Below, piece after piece: positions 42,609 through 50,991 of a stretch of 64,000 bases of DNA. A program made the translations under genes and the position numbers. Source of the stretch: Bog-473 sp963751335 (GTDB lineage Bacteria; Actinomycetota; Acidimicrobiia; Acidimicrobiales; RAAP-2); NCBI GenBank assembly GCA_963751335.1, contig CAVVUB010000006.1:87101-151100 (forward strand), in the 5' to 3' direction. The number at the start of each line of letters is the position of its first letter. The first letter of the stretch is position 1. The notes below the pieces were generated by a model. The model was given only the letters and a program-made list of their open reading frames with translations. It was not told the DNA's origin and did not search any database.

Positions 42609-44647
42609 ACCGCTATCTCTTCGAGCTGGGCGGCCAGCATGGGAATGTCAACCGCCGGCATCAGGCAGGATCGGGCCTGGCAGACGAAGGCCTGGCCCGG
42701 CCGGGCGGCCCGGCCGGCGAAGAGCGGTCCGTCGTCGGGCTCGCCCCAGGCCAGCACGGCGGTGGGGAGCCACCGGCGGCGCACCTCGGCCAGCAGGTCG
42801 GGCCGTTCTCCTGTGATGACGATCTCGTGCCGGTGGGTCCAGAGGGGCAGTGCGGCCACCAGGTCGGGTAGCGCGCCGGGATGGCGCTCGAGGAGCGGAC
42901 GGGCCAACGCGATCGTCCTTTCCACCGCGGGGTCGAGGCGGGCGTCGTCGACCAGAGCGTTGACCCGGAGCAGCGCCGAGACGGCAATCGAGTTGGTCGC
43001 TGGGAGCGCGCCGTCGAGGAACTCCTTGGGGCGGACAACGAGCGTCTCGGCATCACTGCCGGAGGAGAAGAATCCACCGGACTCCTCGTCCCAGAAGAGG
43101 TCGAGCAGCTCGTGCGCCGCCTGGCTCGCCCGCTCCCGCCAGAGGACCTTGCCCGTCCATTCCGAGAGCCGCAGGCTGGCTTCGGCCAACCAGGCGTGGT
43201 CGGCGGCCACGGCGAGGTGGCGAGCACGCCCACCCTGCCAGCTCCGCATCAGCCGCGGGCCCGAGTACATCGAGGACCAGAGGAACTCGCCGATCTCTTC
43301 GGCCCGCTGGCCGTAGCGGACGTTGCCGGTCGCGGCCGCCACTTCGGCCAGGGTCGCCACCGTCATGGCGTTCCATTCGGTGAGGACCTTCTCGTCCCGC
43401 GCCGGTTGGACGCGCTGCATCCGTGCCGCGGCCAGGAGGACCCGGGCCTCCTCGATCTCGGGCGGCCGGGCCAGGGGTGCGCCGACGGGACGGACCGGGA
43501 TGGAGCGACCTTCCCAGTTTCCCAGCGGTGTGATCCCGTACCACTCAGCCGCCGGGCCCACGAGACCTTCGGGCAACACATCCACGAGCTCATCGAGCGT
43601 GAAGGTGGCATGCGCGCCTTCGACCCCGCCGGCGTCGGCGTCGAAGGACGAATAGAGCGCGCCTTCGGGCGTTGAGAGGTCGCGCAGGACGAAGTCCAAG
43701 GTTTCGTTGACGACACCGAGGTAGTCGGCCTTGCCGGTGACCTGCCAGGCATGGAGGTAGGCCCGGGCCAGGAGGGCCTGATCGGTGAGCATCTTCTCGA
43801 AATGCGGGACCAGCCAACGAGCGTCGGTCGAATAGCGGCAGAACCCGCCCACCAGATGGTCGTAGATGCCTCCGGCCGCCATGGCGTCGAGTGTGCGCAC
43901 TGCCATCTGCTCTGCCGCCTCTGCGCCCGGGTCCTTGCTGCGGGACCGGAGGAGGCACAGCTCCACCAGCGTAGGACGGGGGAACTTTGGGGCCGGCCCG
44001 AAACCGCCCCACTGCGGGTCGTATCCCGCCGCCAAGCCCTCGACGACGACTACTTGCAACCGCTCGGGATCGAGCGCCGTCGTGGTCCCCGGCAGGTGCA
44101 GCTCCGACCCACCGCCCTCTCCAGCCAAAGACTCGGCGAGGCGCATCTCTTTGCGCACGGCGTCGGCGAGCGCGTCCGCCTGCTCGAGCACCTGTCCCCG
44201 GTCGTTCACCCAGGCCCCACCGAGCGCTTCGACGACACGGCGAAACGAGGGCATGCCATGACGCTCCTCGGGCGGGAAGTACGTCCCGGCGTAGAACGGC
44301 CGGCCGTCGGGTGTGCAGAACACCGACATCGGCCAACCACCGGAGCCGGTCAGGGCCTGGGTGGCCGCCATGTAGACGGCATCGAGATCCGGCCGCTCCT
44401 CCCGGTCGACCTTGACCGACACGAACCACTTGGCCAGGTCGGCGGCCGTGGCCGGGTCTTCGAAGCTCTCGTGCGCCATGACGTGGCACCAGTGGCACGA
44501 GGCGTACCCGATCGAAAGGAAGATCGGCTTGTCCTCCTGCCGGGCCCGGTCCAACGCCGCCTCGCCCCAGGGGTACCACTCGACGGGGTTGTCAGCATGT
44601 TGGCGCAGGTAGGGACTGGTTTCCTCGGCGAGTCGGTTGGCCGGCAC
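42605..44647 (-). CDS. YyaL/spermatogenesis-associated 20-like protein (thioredoxin domain, DUF255)
   Basis: 680 aa. The N-terminal thioredoxin-like domain contains NRLAEETSPYLRQHADNPV, DKPIFLSIGYASCHWCHVMAHESFED with the CxxC-type CHWC, and GGWPMSVFCTPDGRPFYAGTYF. The remainder is an alpha/alpha toroid related to N-acylglucosamine epimerases (AAGGIYDHLVGGFCRYSTD, HFEKML). The function of this conserved family is not settled. GTG 44647 gives the usual N-terminus; TACGCT ends 6 nt upstream, again a leaderless layout. An in-frame start at 44875 would add a non-homologous stretch. Confidence 0.9.
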   Translation of the reverse strand: MPANRLAEETSPYLRQHADNPVEWYPWGEAALDRARQEDKPIFLSIGYASCHWCHVMAHESFEDPATAADLAKWFVSVKVDREERPDLDAVYMAATQALTGSGGWPMSVFCTPDGRPFYAGTYFPPEERHGMPSFRRVVEALGGAWVNDRGQVLEQADALADAVRKEMRLAESLAGEGGGSELHLPGTTTALDPERLQVVVVEGLAAGYDPQWGGFGPAPKFPRPTLVELCLLRSRSKDPGAEAAEQMAVRTLDAMAAGGIYDHLVGGFCRYSTDARWLVPHFEKMLTDQALLARAYLHAWQVTGKADYLGVVNETLDFVLRDLSTPEGALYSSFDADAGGVEGAHATFTLDELVDVLPEGLVGPAAEWYGITPLGNWEGRSIPVRPVGAPLARPPEIEEARVLLAAARMQRVQPARDEKVLTEWNAMTVATLAEVAAATGNVRYGQRAEEIGEFLWSSMYSGPRLMRSWQGGRARHLAVAADHAWLAEASLRLSEWTGKVLWRERASQAAHELLDLFWDEESGGFFSSGSDAETLVVRPKEFLDGALPATNSIAVSALLRVNALVDDARLDPAVERTIALARPLLERHPGALPDLVAALPLWTHRHEIVITGERPDLLAEVRRRWLPTAVLAWGEPDDGPLFAGRAARPGQAFVCQARSCLMPAVDIPMLAAQLEEIAV

Positions 44648-44653
44648 GGAGCC

Positions 44654-44659
44654 AGCGTA
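44654..44659 (-). promoter_or_regulatory. -10 box of the YyaL-like gene
   Basis: TACGCT on the minus strand, 6 nt before the GTG at 44647. The same hexamer serves menE and menH. Confidence 0.45.
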
Positions 44660-44997
44660 CTGAGTATCGCTCGGCACCAGGTTGGCGAGATGGCCGGCTC
44701 GGACCGCACGCGTTTCGACAGGCAAGCCTTCGAGATCGCCGGCGCCGGCGACGGCGGTGTCGCCGCCGCCCCGTCCGCTCTCTCGTCGCCCAGCGGGAAA
44801 CTGAAGGGGCGATTCCAGGCGTCCAACCCCGACGACGGAGAGGCCTCGAGCCCAACGCGAGAGCGACCAGTGCAACCCCAGGACGGATCACGGACCCCTC
44901 ATGGTTTCCGAATATCTCCCTGCCAACGTCCAATTGGTACGGGGATGGTGCCATGACGGTGGAGCTGACGGCTTCCCTGATAGTGAAAGGCCGCACC
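44660..44997. other. Intergenic region before the glycoside hydrolase-like gene
   Basis: About 340 bp between divergent genes. It contains a GAAAGG ribosome binding site at 44985-44990 for the downstream ATG. No other feature is evident; composition is slightly less GC-rich than the neighbourhood. Confidence 0.35.
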
Positions 44998-46257
44998 ATG
45001 GACTGCGATCGGACCGGTGGACGGAAGAACGTTGCCGTACAAGGGCGCGCGCTCGGCGCGGCCCTCGTGCTGGTGGTGGCGCTCTGCTGCGCCTGCACAT
45101 CAACTCACTCAGACCGGGCGAGTGCGTCCACCATCTCGACGCGAGTCCCACAACGCAGCGGTCTCAAGGATGCCGCCGTCACATACGGCCTCGATGTCAA
45201 TCCGGCCGACCCGACCATCGGTCTTGCGCGAGTACCCCAGGTTCTCCGGATGGTTCAGCGCGCCGGTGCGTCGGCCATACGCACCGGCGGCAATTGGGCC
45301 ACAGAGGAACCGTCTCCGGGGCACTACGACTTCTCCGAGGTCGACCAACTCTTCTCTCTGTCCAAGGCCGACGGACTGACGGTCCTCTTCGAGTTGGGGA
45401 AGGAGCCAAGGTGGGACGCGCTCGGAGGGAACACCAACGCGCCACCATCCGACTGCGATAGTCCAGCGGCGAACTGCGCCTCGGTGCGGCAATACGTGAC
45501 GGCGCTGGTCGATCACGCGGCTCCCGAGGGTCTCCGCTACCTCATCGTGCGCAACGAACCTCAAGACTTCAACAGGAACTGGGTGGGTGGCGATGCGGCG
45601 TCATATGCACACTTTCAGAGTGTCGTCTATCAAACGGCGCACGCCGCCGATCCCGTCATCAAGGTGCTCAATGGCGGTACTGAAGCCGTCACACCTTCTC
45701 TGGTTCAGAACCTCGCGCCGCAGGCCGCCGTCGACGCGAAGGCCATCGCCTTCGCCACTGCTCTGTACTCCGATCCCACTTGGTGCGACTCGCTCGACGT
45801 CCTCGACCTGCACGTCGGCGACTTCGGTCCGCAGTGGTCGCCCAAAATCGCCGACGCGTCAGAGCGAGCCGTACAGGCGTGCAACGGAGGGAGGCCGATT
45901 CCCGAATGGGTGACCGAAGTCGGTTACCCGTCGACACCGGCTCTCCAGGCCTCGCCAGTCTACCGCGAGGAACTGGGAGAGAGATACCAAGGCGGTGAGA
46001 CGGGGCAGGCGCGTTTCTTGACTGATACGTTCAGAGCACTTGCACATGACGACAACGTGGTCGGCATCAACTGGACATTCACTGTTGACCCAAACGTGAC
46101 CCAGACACCGCCACCGCCTGGTGCGAAGGACAAGACGGTCTTCGATGACGGGTTCGGAGACGGCCTCGTGAACTCGAACTATGAGACCAAGGCGTCGTAC
46201 CACGCGTTCCAGCTGGTCGCAGCAGAGGGTGGTCGTCCGGCAAGATCGAGAGGGTGA
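44998..46257 (+). CDS. Secreted or lipid-anchored glycoside hydrolase-like TIM-barrel protein
   Basis: 419 aa. The N-terminus has a basic region, a hydrophobic stretch (ALGAALVLVVALCCAC) and then THSDRAS, reading as a signal peptide with a possible lipoprotein cysteine. The barrel resembles GH5/GH39/GH42-type enzymes: LRMVQRAGASAIRTGGNW, SPGHYDFSEVDQLFSL, RNEPQDF with the presumed acid/base Glu, and TEVGYPS with the presumed nucleophile Glu. Its substrate is unknown. ATG 44998 is preceded by GAAAGG at 7 nt; 44953 is an alternative. It begins a run of unrelated single genes. Confidence 0.72.
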   Translation: MDCDRTGGRKNVAVQGRALGAALVLVVALCCACTSTHSDRASASTISTRVPQRSGLKDAAVTYGLDVNPADPTIGLARVPQVLRMVQRAGASAIRTGGNWATEEPSPGHYDFSEVDQLFSLSKADGLTVLFELGKEPRWDALGGNTNAPPSDCDSPAANCASVRQYVTALVDHAAPEGLRYLIVRNEPQDFNRNWVGGDAASYAHFQSVVYQTAHAADPVIKVLNGGTEAVTPSLVQNLAPQAAVDAKAIAFATALYSDPTWCDSLDVLDLHVGDFGPQWSPKIADASERAVQACNGGRPIPEWVTEVGYPSTPALQASPVYREELGERYQGGETGQARFLTDTFRALAHDDNVVGINWTFTVDPNVTQTPPPPGAKDKTVFDDGFGDGLVNSNYETKASYHAFQLVAAEGGRPARSRG

Positions 46258-46440
46258 TCGAGGAGAGGCGAAGCACGAACGACGGACCTTCGGAAAGACT
46301 CCCGCACGTCGGCTTCTGGTACTGGCCAGTGGGTTTGTCGGGGATGCATCGCGACCGGATGGAGCGCATATCTGGTGCACACGTGTCCCGCGCTTCTGGG
46401 TAGGGGTCCGACGGTCGCCTCGTCGGTCTGATTGGGCGAA

Positions 46441-47193
46441 CTACGCCTCGTTCAATGCGGGGAGCAGGCGATAGACGATGAAACCCGGAACCCCTTTTAC
46501 TGGCTCGAGTTCGTCGGGAAAGCGCTCGAGGGTTTCTGGACTCGGCCGTGGCTCGGCGACTCGATCGACGACGAAGCCAGCGTCTGCGAACGCCGTTACC
46601 GCGACAGACAGGGGTCGGCGCCAAAAGTGCTGGGTTGCCTCGACAGTGCCCTTTTTCCATGTTTCGGTGACCAGCTCTGTGTCGAAGTAGCCACCCTTCT
46701 GGGAAGGCAGTGAAGGAGCGAACGGGTGATCGAGCGACAGCACGAGCCATCCTGTTGAACGAAGGGCACTCCGAAACGAGCGTAAGGGCACGTCCCAATC
46801 GCTGAGGTAGTGGAGCGCCAACGAGCAGGTGATCCCATCGAGTGTCCCAGGTTCGATCGGGAGCGGTTCGGCGAGATCGGCTACGAAGATGCGTCCCCGC
46901 TTGCCGCAGCGCCGCTTTGCTTCCTCGACCATCGCTGGACTGAGGTCGATCCCCATGACCTTTGCACCTTCGTCGAGCAGCCATTCGAGCTGCGCTCCCG
47001 AGCCACATGCTGCGTCCAGTACGACCATGCCCGACAGCGGACGAGGGACCAGAGAGCGAAGGGCTGGACGCTCAAGAAGACCGTTGAACGGCCCGTCGTC
47101 GGTCGTCGAAGTCCATACCGGTGCCAGGCGGTCATACGCTTCTCTGGTGAGCCGAGTGTGTTCCGCTTGGCTCGTCGGCGGTTCGAAGACCAT
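46441..47193 (-). CDS. Class I SAM-dependent methyltransferase
   Basis: 250 aa, Methyltransf_11-like. YDRLAPVWTSTTDDG precedes motif I (VLDAACGSGAQ), motif II acidic residue in VMGIDLSPAMVEEAK, and ALHYLSDWDVPLRSFRSAL. The C-terminal half (GGYFDTELVTETWKKGTVEATQHFWRRPLS) is typical of small-molecule or UbiE-like methyltransferases of unknown substrate. ATG 47193 gives a compact N-terminus; GTG/ATG further upstream at 47226 is possible. Confidence 0.85.
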   Translation of the reverse strand: MVFEPPTSQAEHTRLTREAYDRLAPVWTSTTDDGPFNGLLERPALRSLVPRPLSGMVVLDAACGSGAQLEWLLDEGAKVMGIDLSPAMVEEAKRRCGKRGRIFVADLAEPLPIEPGTLDGITCSLALHYLSDWDVPLRSFRSALRSTGWLVLSLDHPFAPSLPSQKGGYFDTELVTETWKKGTVEATQHFWRRPLSVAVTAFADAGFVVDRVAEPRPSPETLERFPDELEPVKGVPGFIVYRLLPALNEA

Positions 47194-47264
47194 CAGGGCT
47201 TTGTAGCAGAACCGGCGAGAGGACACCCTTCGTGCGAGACCCTTTCCCGGGGCAGCGGGGCGTA

Positions 47265-47483
47265 CTAACGGGGCCTGGCGCGACCCTCTCTCTTCATGAA
47301 ATCGCTGAAGTCCTCCCAGCGCATTCGGTAGCGGGTGCGGCCGTTGCCAGGCAACCAGTCAATGGAGCCCTTGCTGACCTGGAGTTCGCCGAGCTTGGCG
47401 TCGTCACTCCATACGACGAAGGTCACGTCCGAATGGAGCACGAATCGAGTGGGGAGGTCGACAGTGACGTCATGGGTTGCCAT
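47265..47483 (-). CDS. Small conserved protein (72 aa)
   Basis: A short soluble protein with VDLPTRFVLHSDVTFVV, KLGELQVSKGSIDWLPG and a C-terminal helix RMRWEDFSDFMKREG. I recognise similar short beta-rich proteins in Actinobacteria but know no function. The start is supported by a TACCGT box exactly 8 nt before the ATG. It is too small for confident naming but very likely real. Confidence 0.68.
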   Translation of the reverse strand: MATHDVTVDLPTRFVLHSDVTFVVWSDDAKLGELQVSKGSIDWLPGNGRTRYRMRWEDFSDFMKREGRARPR

Positions 47484-47491
47484 GAGAGTGG

Positions 47492-47497
47492 ACGGTA
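47492..47497 (-). promoter_or_regulatory. -10 box of the 72-aa gene
   Basis: TACCGT on the minus strand, 8 nt before the ATG at 47483; no ribosome binding site in the gap. Confidence 0.5.
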
Positions 47498-47660
47498 GCC
47501 CCTCGCGCCTCAACGGACAGCCTTTGCCCCTTCGACATCCCGGCCGAGCGGATCTCTCAGGTGCCGTCACTCTGGTTTCCACGGAACGGGCAAGGGCGGC
47601 GACCGAAGGGCCACGAGCGGGGTGATGGCTCGCTTGAGACGGTCTGCCACAATCACTCAG

Positions 47661-48380
47661 ATGAATCTCGAGGATCCCTCCCCACGCAGCGCCGTGGGAA
47701 AGCTGGCTCTGTTCGATCTCGACAACACACTCTTCGACCGCGCCAACGCCTACCGGACGTGGGCCAACTGGTATGTCGAGTTGATGGGACTTGGGCCAGC
47801 CGATGTCGAGTGGTTTTGCGAAATGGACGAGGACGGATTCGCTGATCGGAGGACTGTATGGACCAAGGCGAAGGAGCGGTTCGGCCTGCCTGAGCCGGTT
47901 GATCAATTGGTGGCCTCGTACCGCTCTGATTGCCTCGATGTGTGCCAGCCTGATGCCGCAGTGATTGGAGCGCTCGAATCACTCCAAGAGACAGGTTGGC
48001 GTCTTGGAATCGTGACCAACGGTGCCATGCCGCATCAGGCTGAAAAGGCTGATCGCCTGGGTCTCCTTCCGGTGGTGGACGCCTTCTGTGGATCGGGGGA
48101 GCTCGGTGTCGAGAAGCCTGACCGGCGCATCTTTGACGAGGCGATCAGGCGCAGCACGGGAGTCGAGCCTCTGAACCGGGAAGCCTGCTGGATGGTTGGA
48201 GATGCTCCCATCCCTGACATCCATGGGGGTCGGGCAGTCGGACTACGGACGATCTGGCTCCACCGAGGACGGAGCTGGAACAGCAGGGACGGGGATCCCC
48301 CGGACTTGACGGTCGGCTCTGTGGTCGACGCCGTCCAACAGATCCTGTTGCATCCGATGCACAGGGCAATTGCCGGTTAA
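47661..48380 (+). CDS. HAD superfamily hydrolase
   Basis: 239 aa. Motif I FDLDNTLFDRA (nucleophile and acid Asp), motif II VTNG, motif III Lys in LGVEKPDRRIF and motif IV WMVGDAPIPDIHGGRAVG are all intact, with a cap-1 helical domain between I and II. Such enzymes dephosphorylate small metabolites; no substrate is evident. CACAAT ends 7 nt before the ATG at 47661, a leaderless layout; 47622 is an alternative start. Confidence 0.88.
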   Translation: MNLEDPSPRSAVGKLALFDLDNTLFDRANAYRTWANWYVELMGLGPADVEWFCEMDEDGFADRRTVWTKAKERFGLPEPVDQLVASYRSDCLDVCQPDAAVIGALESLQETGWRLGIVTNGAMPHQAEKADRLGLLPVVDAFCGSGELGVEKPDRRIFDEAIRRSTGVEPLNREACWMVGDAPIPDIHGGRAVGLRTIWLHRGRSWNSRDGDPPDLTVGSVVDAVQQILLHPMHRAIAG

Positions 48381-48504
48381 TCGAGGCGACTGGCCGCCAT
48401 GGCCAGGAGGGTGGGGCACCTTCGGCGCTTCGACCGTGCGGTCGGATCCTCGGCCACGTGCCGAATGTCCCGTTTACCAAGGCGGTAGGAGAGAGGGCGC
48501 TCCG

Positions 48505-49260
48505 CTACCTCGACGTTGAGTGGTTCCCTCCGAGCCCTTCTTCTGCGCTTGCTCCGAGCCGAGCAGCGGCGGCCTGTAGGCCGGCAAGGCGTCGTGACAT
48601 GTCAGTAGCCGGGAAATGAACAATGCGAGGCGCAGGCGAAGGGTCCGTAGGGATGCTGTTCCACTCGTTAGGCAGCATTTTCGTTCGTCGCCCCATTGAA
48701 GTGAGCCGCCTGAGCCGAACCGGGGGGCCAACTTCGAAACCGAGACGGTCGATGACGGCCGCGTTCTCGAGCCATTTGTGCTCCAGGAACTCGGTCGCAC
48801 TCCATACGTCTTCGAGGAACCGCCGCGTCTTGCGATTGGACCGCAGGAGCCAGACGCCGAGGTTCGGGATCACGTCACCCTCGGGCGTGTTGTGACCCAC
48901 CAGCGCCATGAGATCGCGTCGACCGAGCAGGCTGGCGATGTCGACTGAGGCGTCCACCACGGCCGCGTCGGCGTCAACCCACAGCACAAGGTCGTATCGA
49001 GTTTGTAGCTCTTGAATGATCGCGATCGACTCCCAGGCTGGTCCTCGACCATGGGCGGGAGGATCGGTCAACAGGACGAGATCGTAGCCGTGGCGATCGG
49101 CATAGATCCGGAAGGTGTCGGCCGACACGGCGAGAATTTCGGCATAGGTGCCGAATCCCATCGAACACAGAACCTTGCGCACGGCAGGGTGATCGTAGTC
49201 CAGCGTGACGACGAAGTAGCTGGCGTACACCCGCAAGGTCGCTCCTTCCATCATCTGCAC
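48505..49260 (-). CDS. Glycosyltransferase, GMA12/MNN10 (GT34)-like
   Basis: 251 aa. The GT-A fold has YFVVTLDYDHPAV, GYDLVLLTDPP, then LVLWVDADAAVVD with the DxD metal-binding motif, PNLGVWLLRSN and HKWLENAAVID. The order fits galactosyl/xylosyltransferases of the GT34 family, best known in eukaryotes with scattered bacterial members. No TM anchor is visible, so it is cytoplasmic. No other glycan gene is adjacent, and the acceptor is unknown. The start may be GTG 49260 or ATG 49251. Confidence 0.75.
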   Translation of the reverse strand: MQMMEGATLRVYASYFVVTLDYDHPAVRKVLCSMGFGTYAEILAVSADTFRIYADRHGYDLVLLTDPPAHGRGPAWESIAIIQELQTRYDLVLWVDADAAVVDASVDIASLLGRRDLMALVGHNTPEGDVIPNLGVWLLRSNRKTRRFLEDVWSATEFLEHKWLENAAVIDRLGFEVGPPVRLRRLTSMGRRTKMLPNEWNSIPTDPSPAPRIVHFPATDMSRRLAGLQAAAARLGASAEEGLGGNHSTSR

Positions 49261-49546
49261 GCGGGCGTTGGCCTCGGTGCGTTCCCTCGCGATGTTCTTG
49301 GATCGGATTCACGCACGTCGGGCAGTAGGGAGCATCGCGGGCCACGACGACCGCCAAGAGGCGGACCGAAGGCGTGCGCTGGGCGGCGTACCGAACGACC
49401 GAAGGCGCAAGGGGGACCGACGAGACTCGGCCGACCCGACATGGATGGTGATCGCGACGGCGGCGGCCAGCTGTTTCACCTCAGCCACGCCTGGGCGCGT
49501 CTCGGCGAAGCGCTGTCCCTGGTGCCGCCCGTGCAAGGCTCAACCC

Positions 49547-50317
49547 ATGGAGCTCGACCTCAAGGACAAGACGGCGCTGATCACAGGTGGCAGCCGTGGC
49601 ATCGGCCTGGCCATCGCCGCCCGGTATCTCGAGGCGGGGGCCAACGTGATGCTCTGCTCCCGTACGGCCGAAGACCTGGTCGCGTCGGCTGCCGGCCTGG
49701 TCGTGGGCGGTGCACCAGAGGAGCGGGTGGGCTGGGTGTCCGGCCACGTGGGCCGCCCCGAGGACGCCCAGTCGTGCGTGGCCGACACCGTGGCCCGGTT
49801 CGGTGGGATCGACATCTTGGTCAACAATGCGGGCACCAACCCCTACTTCGGTCCGATGATCGATATCGACGTGATCCGGGCCCAGAAGACGTTCGAGGTG
49901 AACCAGCTCTCGGTTCTGGTCTGGACGGCGGCCGCCGTCAAGGCCGGCCTCCGTGGTTCGGTCATCAACGTGTCCTCCATCGGCGGGTTGGGCGTCGAGC
50001 CCAACATCGGTTGGTACAACGTCACCAAGGCAGCGGTGTTGCACATCACGAAGCAGCTCTCCTACGAACTGGCTCCCGACGTACGGGTCAACGCTCTGGC
50101 CCCCGGCCTGGTGAAGACCAGGTTGGCTGCCGCGCTCTGGGAAGGACCAGGCGAAGAAAGGATCGCGGCGCGCATTCCGTTGCGCCGCCTGGGCCTACCG
50201 GATGACGTTGCCACGGCTGCGTTGTTCCTGGCTTCTGACGCCGCATCGTGGGTGACCGGTCAGACGTTCGTGGTGGACGGCGGCACGGTGAACAGGCCGT
50301 CGGGTGGTGCCGGCTGA
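49547..50317 (+). CDS. Short-chain dehydrogenase/reductase (SDR)
   Basis: 256-aa NAD(P)-dependent oxidoreductase. TGGSRGIG is the cofactor loop, NNAG is conserved, and the catalytic residues lie in NVSSIGG (Ser) and YNVTK (Tyr-x3-Lys). The C-terminus has VDGGTVNRP. FabG-like in type, substrate unknown. ATG 49547 gives the canonical N-terminus MELDLKDKTALITGG; the 286 bp before it hold no recognisable gene. It precedes the ECF41 module but has a separate promoter downstream of it, so they are not necessarily one unit. Confidence 0.9.
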   Translation: MELDLKDKTALITGGSRGIGLAIAARYLEAGANVMLCSRTAEDLVASAAGLVVGGAPEERVGWVSGHVGRPEDAQSCVADTVARFGGIDILVNNAGTNPYFGPMIDIDVIRAQKTFEVNQLSVLVWTAAAVKAGLRGSVINVSSIGGLGVEPNIGWYNVTKAAVLHITKQLSYELAPDVRVNALAPGLVKTRLAAALWEGPGEERIAARIPLRRLGLPDDVATAALFLASDAASWVTGQTFVVDGGTVNRPSGGAG

Positions 50318-50323
50318 GGCGTC

Positions 50324-50350
50324 TGTCACAATTCGAGAGGTCGCTCCGTC
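50324..50350 (+). promoter_or_regulatory. ECF41-type promoter before the AhpD-like gene
   Basis: TGTCACA (50324-50330), 16-bp spacer, CGTC (50347-50350). This is the reported ECF41 promoter consensus. It lies 45 bp before the ATG at 50395, directly upstream of the gene pair that encodes the ECF41 sigma factor, which indicates autoregulation. Confidence 0.85.
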
Positions 50351-50394
50351 TCATGGTGTTGACGACCCGGCCCCCGAGCGAAAGGTGGCACGAC

Positions 50395-50991
50395 ATGGCA
50401 CATGTCCCGTTGGTTGACGAACCCAGGGGCATCATCGCCCGACTTTCGGTCCGTTACTCGAAACGCCGGTTCGGACGAATGATCGAGCCCATGGCCGCTG
50501 CCGCACATCATTCGGGCGTCCTGGTGGCCGTCGGTGCCCTGGAGACGACCGCGCAGATGGGCATGAAGAAGCTCGACCCGACCCTGCGCTGGTTGGCCGT
50601 CCAGGCGGCCGCCGGCACCATCGGCTGCTCGTGGTGCACTGACTACGCCTACTACGAAGGCATGAACGAAGGCATCGATTCGGCCAAGGTCCGCGCTGCT
50701 GGCCGGTGGCGGGAAAGCGACCTGTTCGACCGGAGAGAGCGAGCGGTCCTCGAATACGCCGAGACGGCGTCGGGCTGCCCCGCCCAGGTCTCCGACGAGC
50801 TCGCTGCCCGGCTCCGGAGCGTGTTCAGCGCCGCCGAGATCGTCGAGCTGGCGGCATGGGTCGCGGTCGAGAATATGCGGTCGCGGTTCAACGCGGGGTT
50901 GGGCCTGCACAGCCAGGGTTTCTCGGACACCTGCGAGATCCCCCCGACGGCGTCCGAGAGGCGGAAGTCTGACCGTGCTGCCGTTGCGTGA
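50395..50991 (+). CDS. Carboxymuconolactone decarboxylase/AhpD-like protein (ECF41 partner)
   Basis: 198 aa with the AhpD-type redox motif CSWC (Cys78, Cys81) in TIGCSWCTDYAYYEG, preceded by a helical bundle. Members reduce peroxides or act on lactones; the CxxC suggests a thiol-disulfide role. ECF41 sigma factors are typically encoded next to a carboxymuconolactone decarboxylase, oxidoreductase or epimerase, and this gene fills that place. ATG 50395 has AAAGG 9 nt upstream and lies just after the ECF41 promoter, which rules out the longer start at 50248. It overlaps the sigma gene by 17 nt. Confidence 0.9.
   Translation: MAHVPLVDEPRGIIARLSVRYSKRRFGRMIEPMAAAAHHSGVLVAVGALETTAQMGMKKLDPTLRWLAVQAAAGTIGCSWCTDYAYYEGMNEGIDSAKVRAAGRWRESDLFDRRERAVLEYAETASGCPAQVSDELAARLRSVFSAAEIVELAAWVAVENMRSRFNAGLGLHSQGFSDTCEIPPTASERRKSDRAAVA

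Noticed and set aside
41709..43316. 535-codon plus-strand frame opposite the 312-aa and YyaL-like genes
   Set aside because: Overlaps two minus-strand genes with real motifs; composition is the Arg/Gly/Val mix typical of shadow frames.
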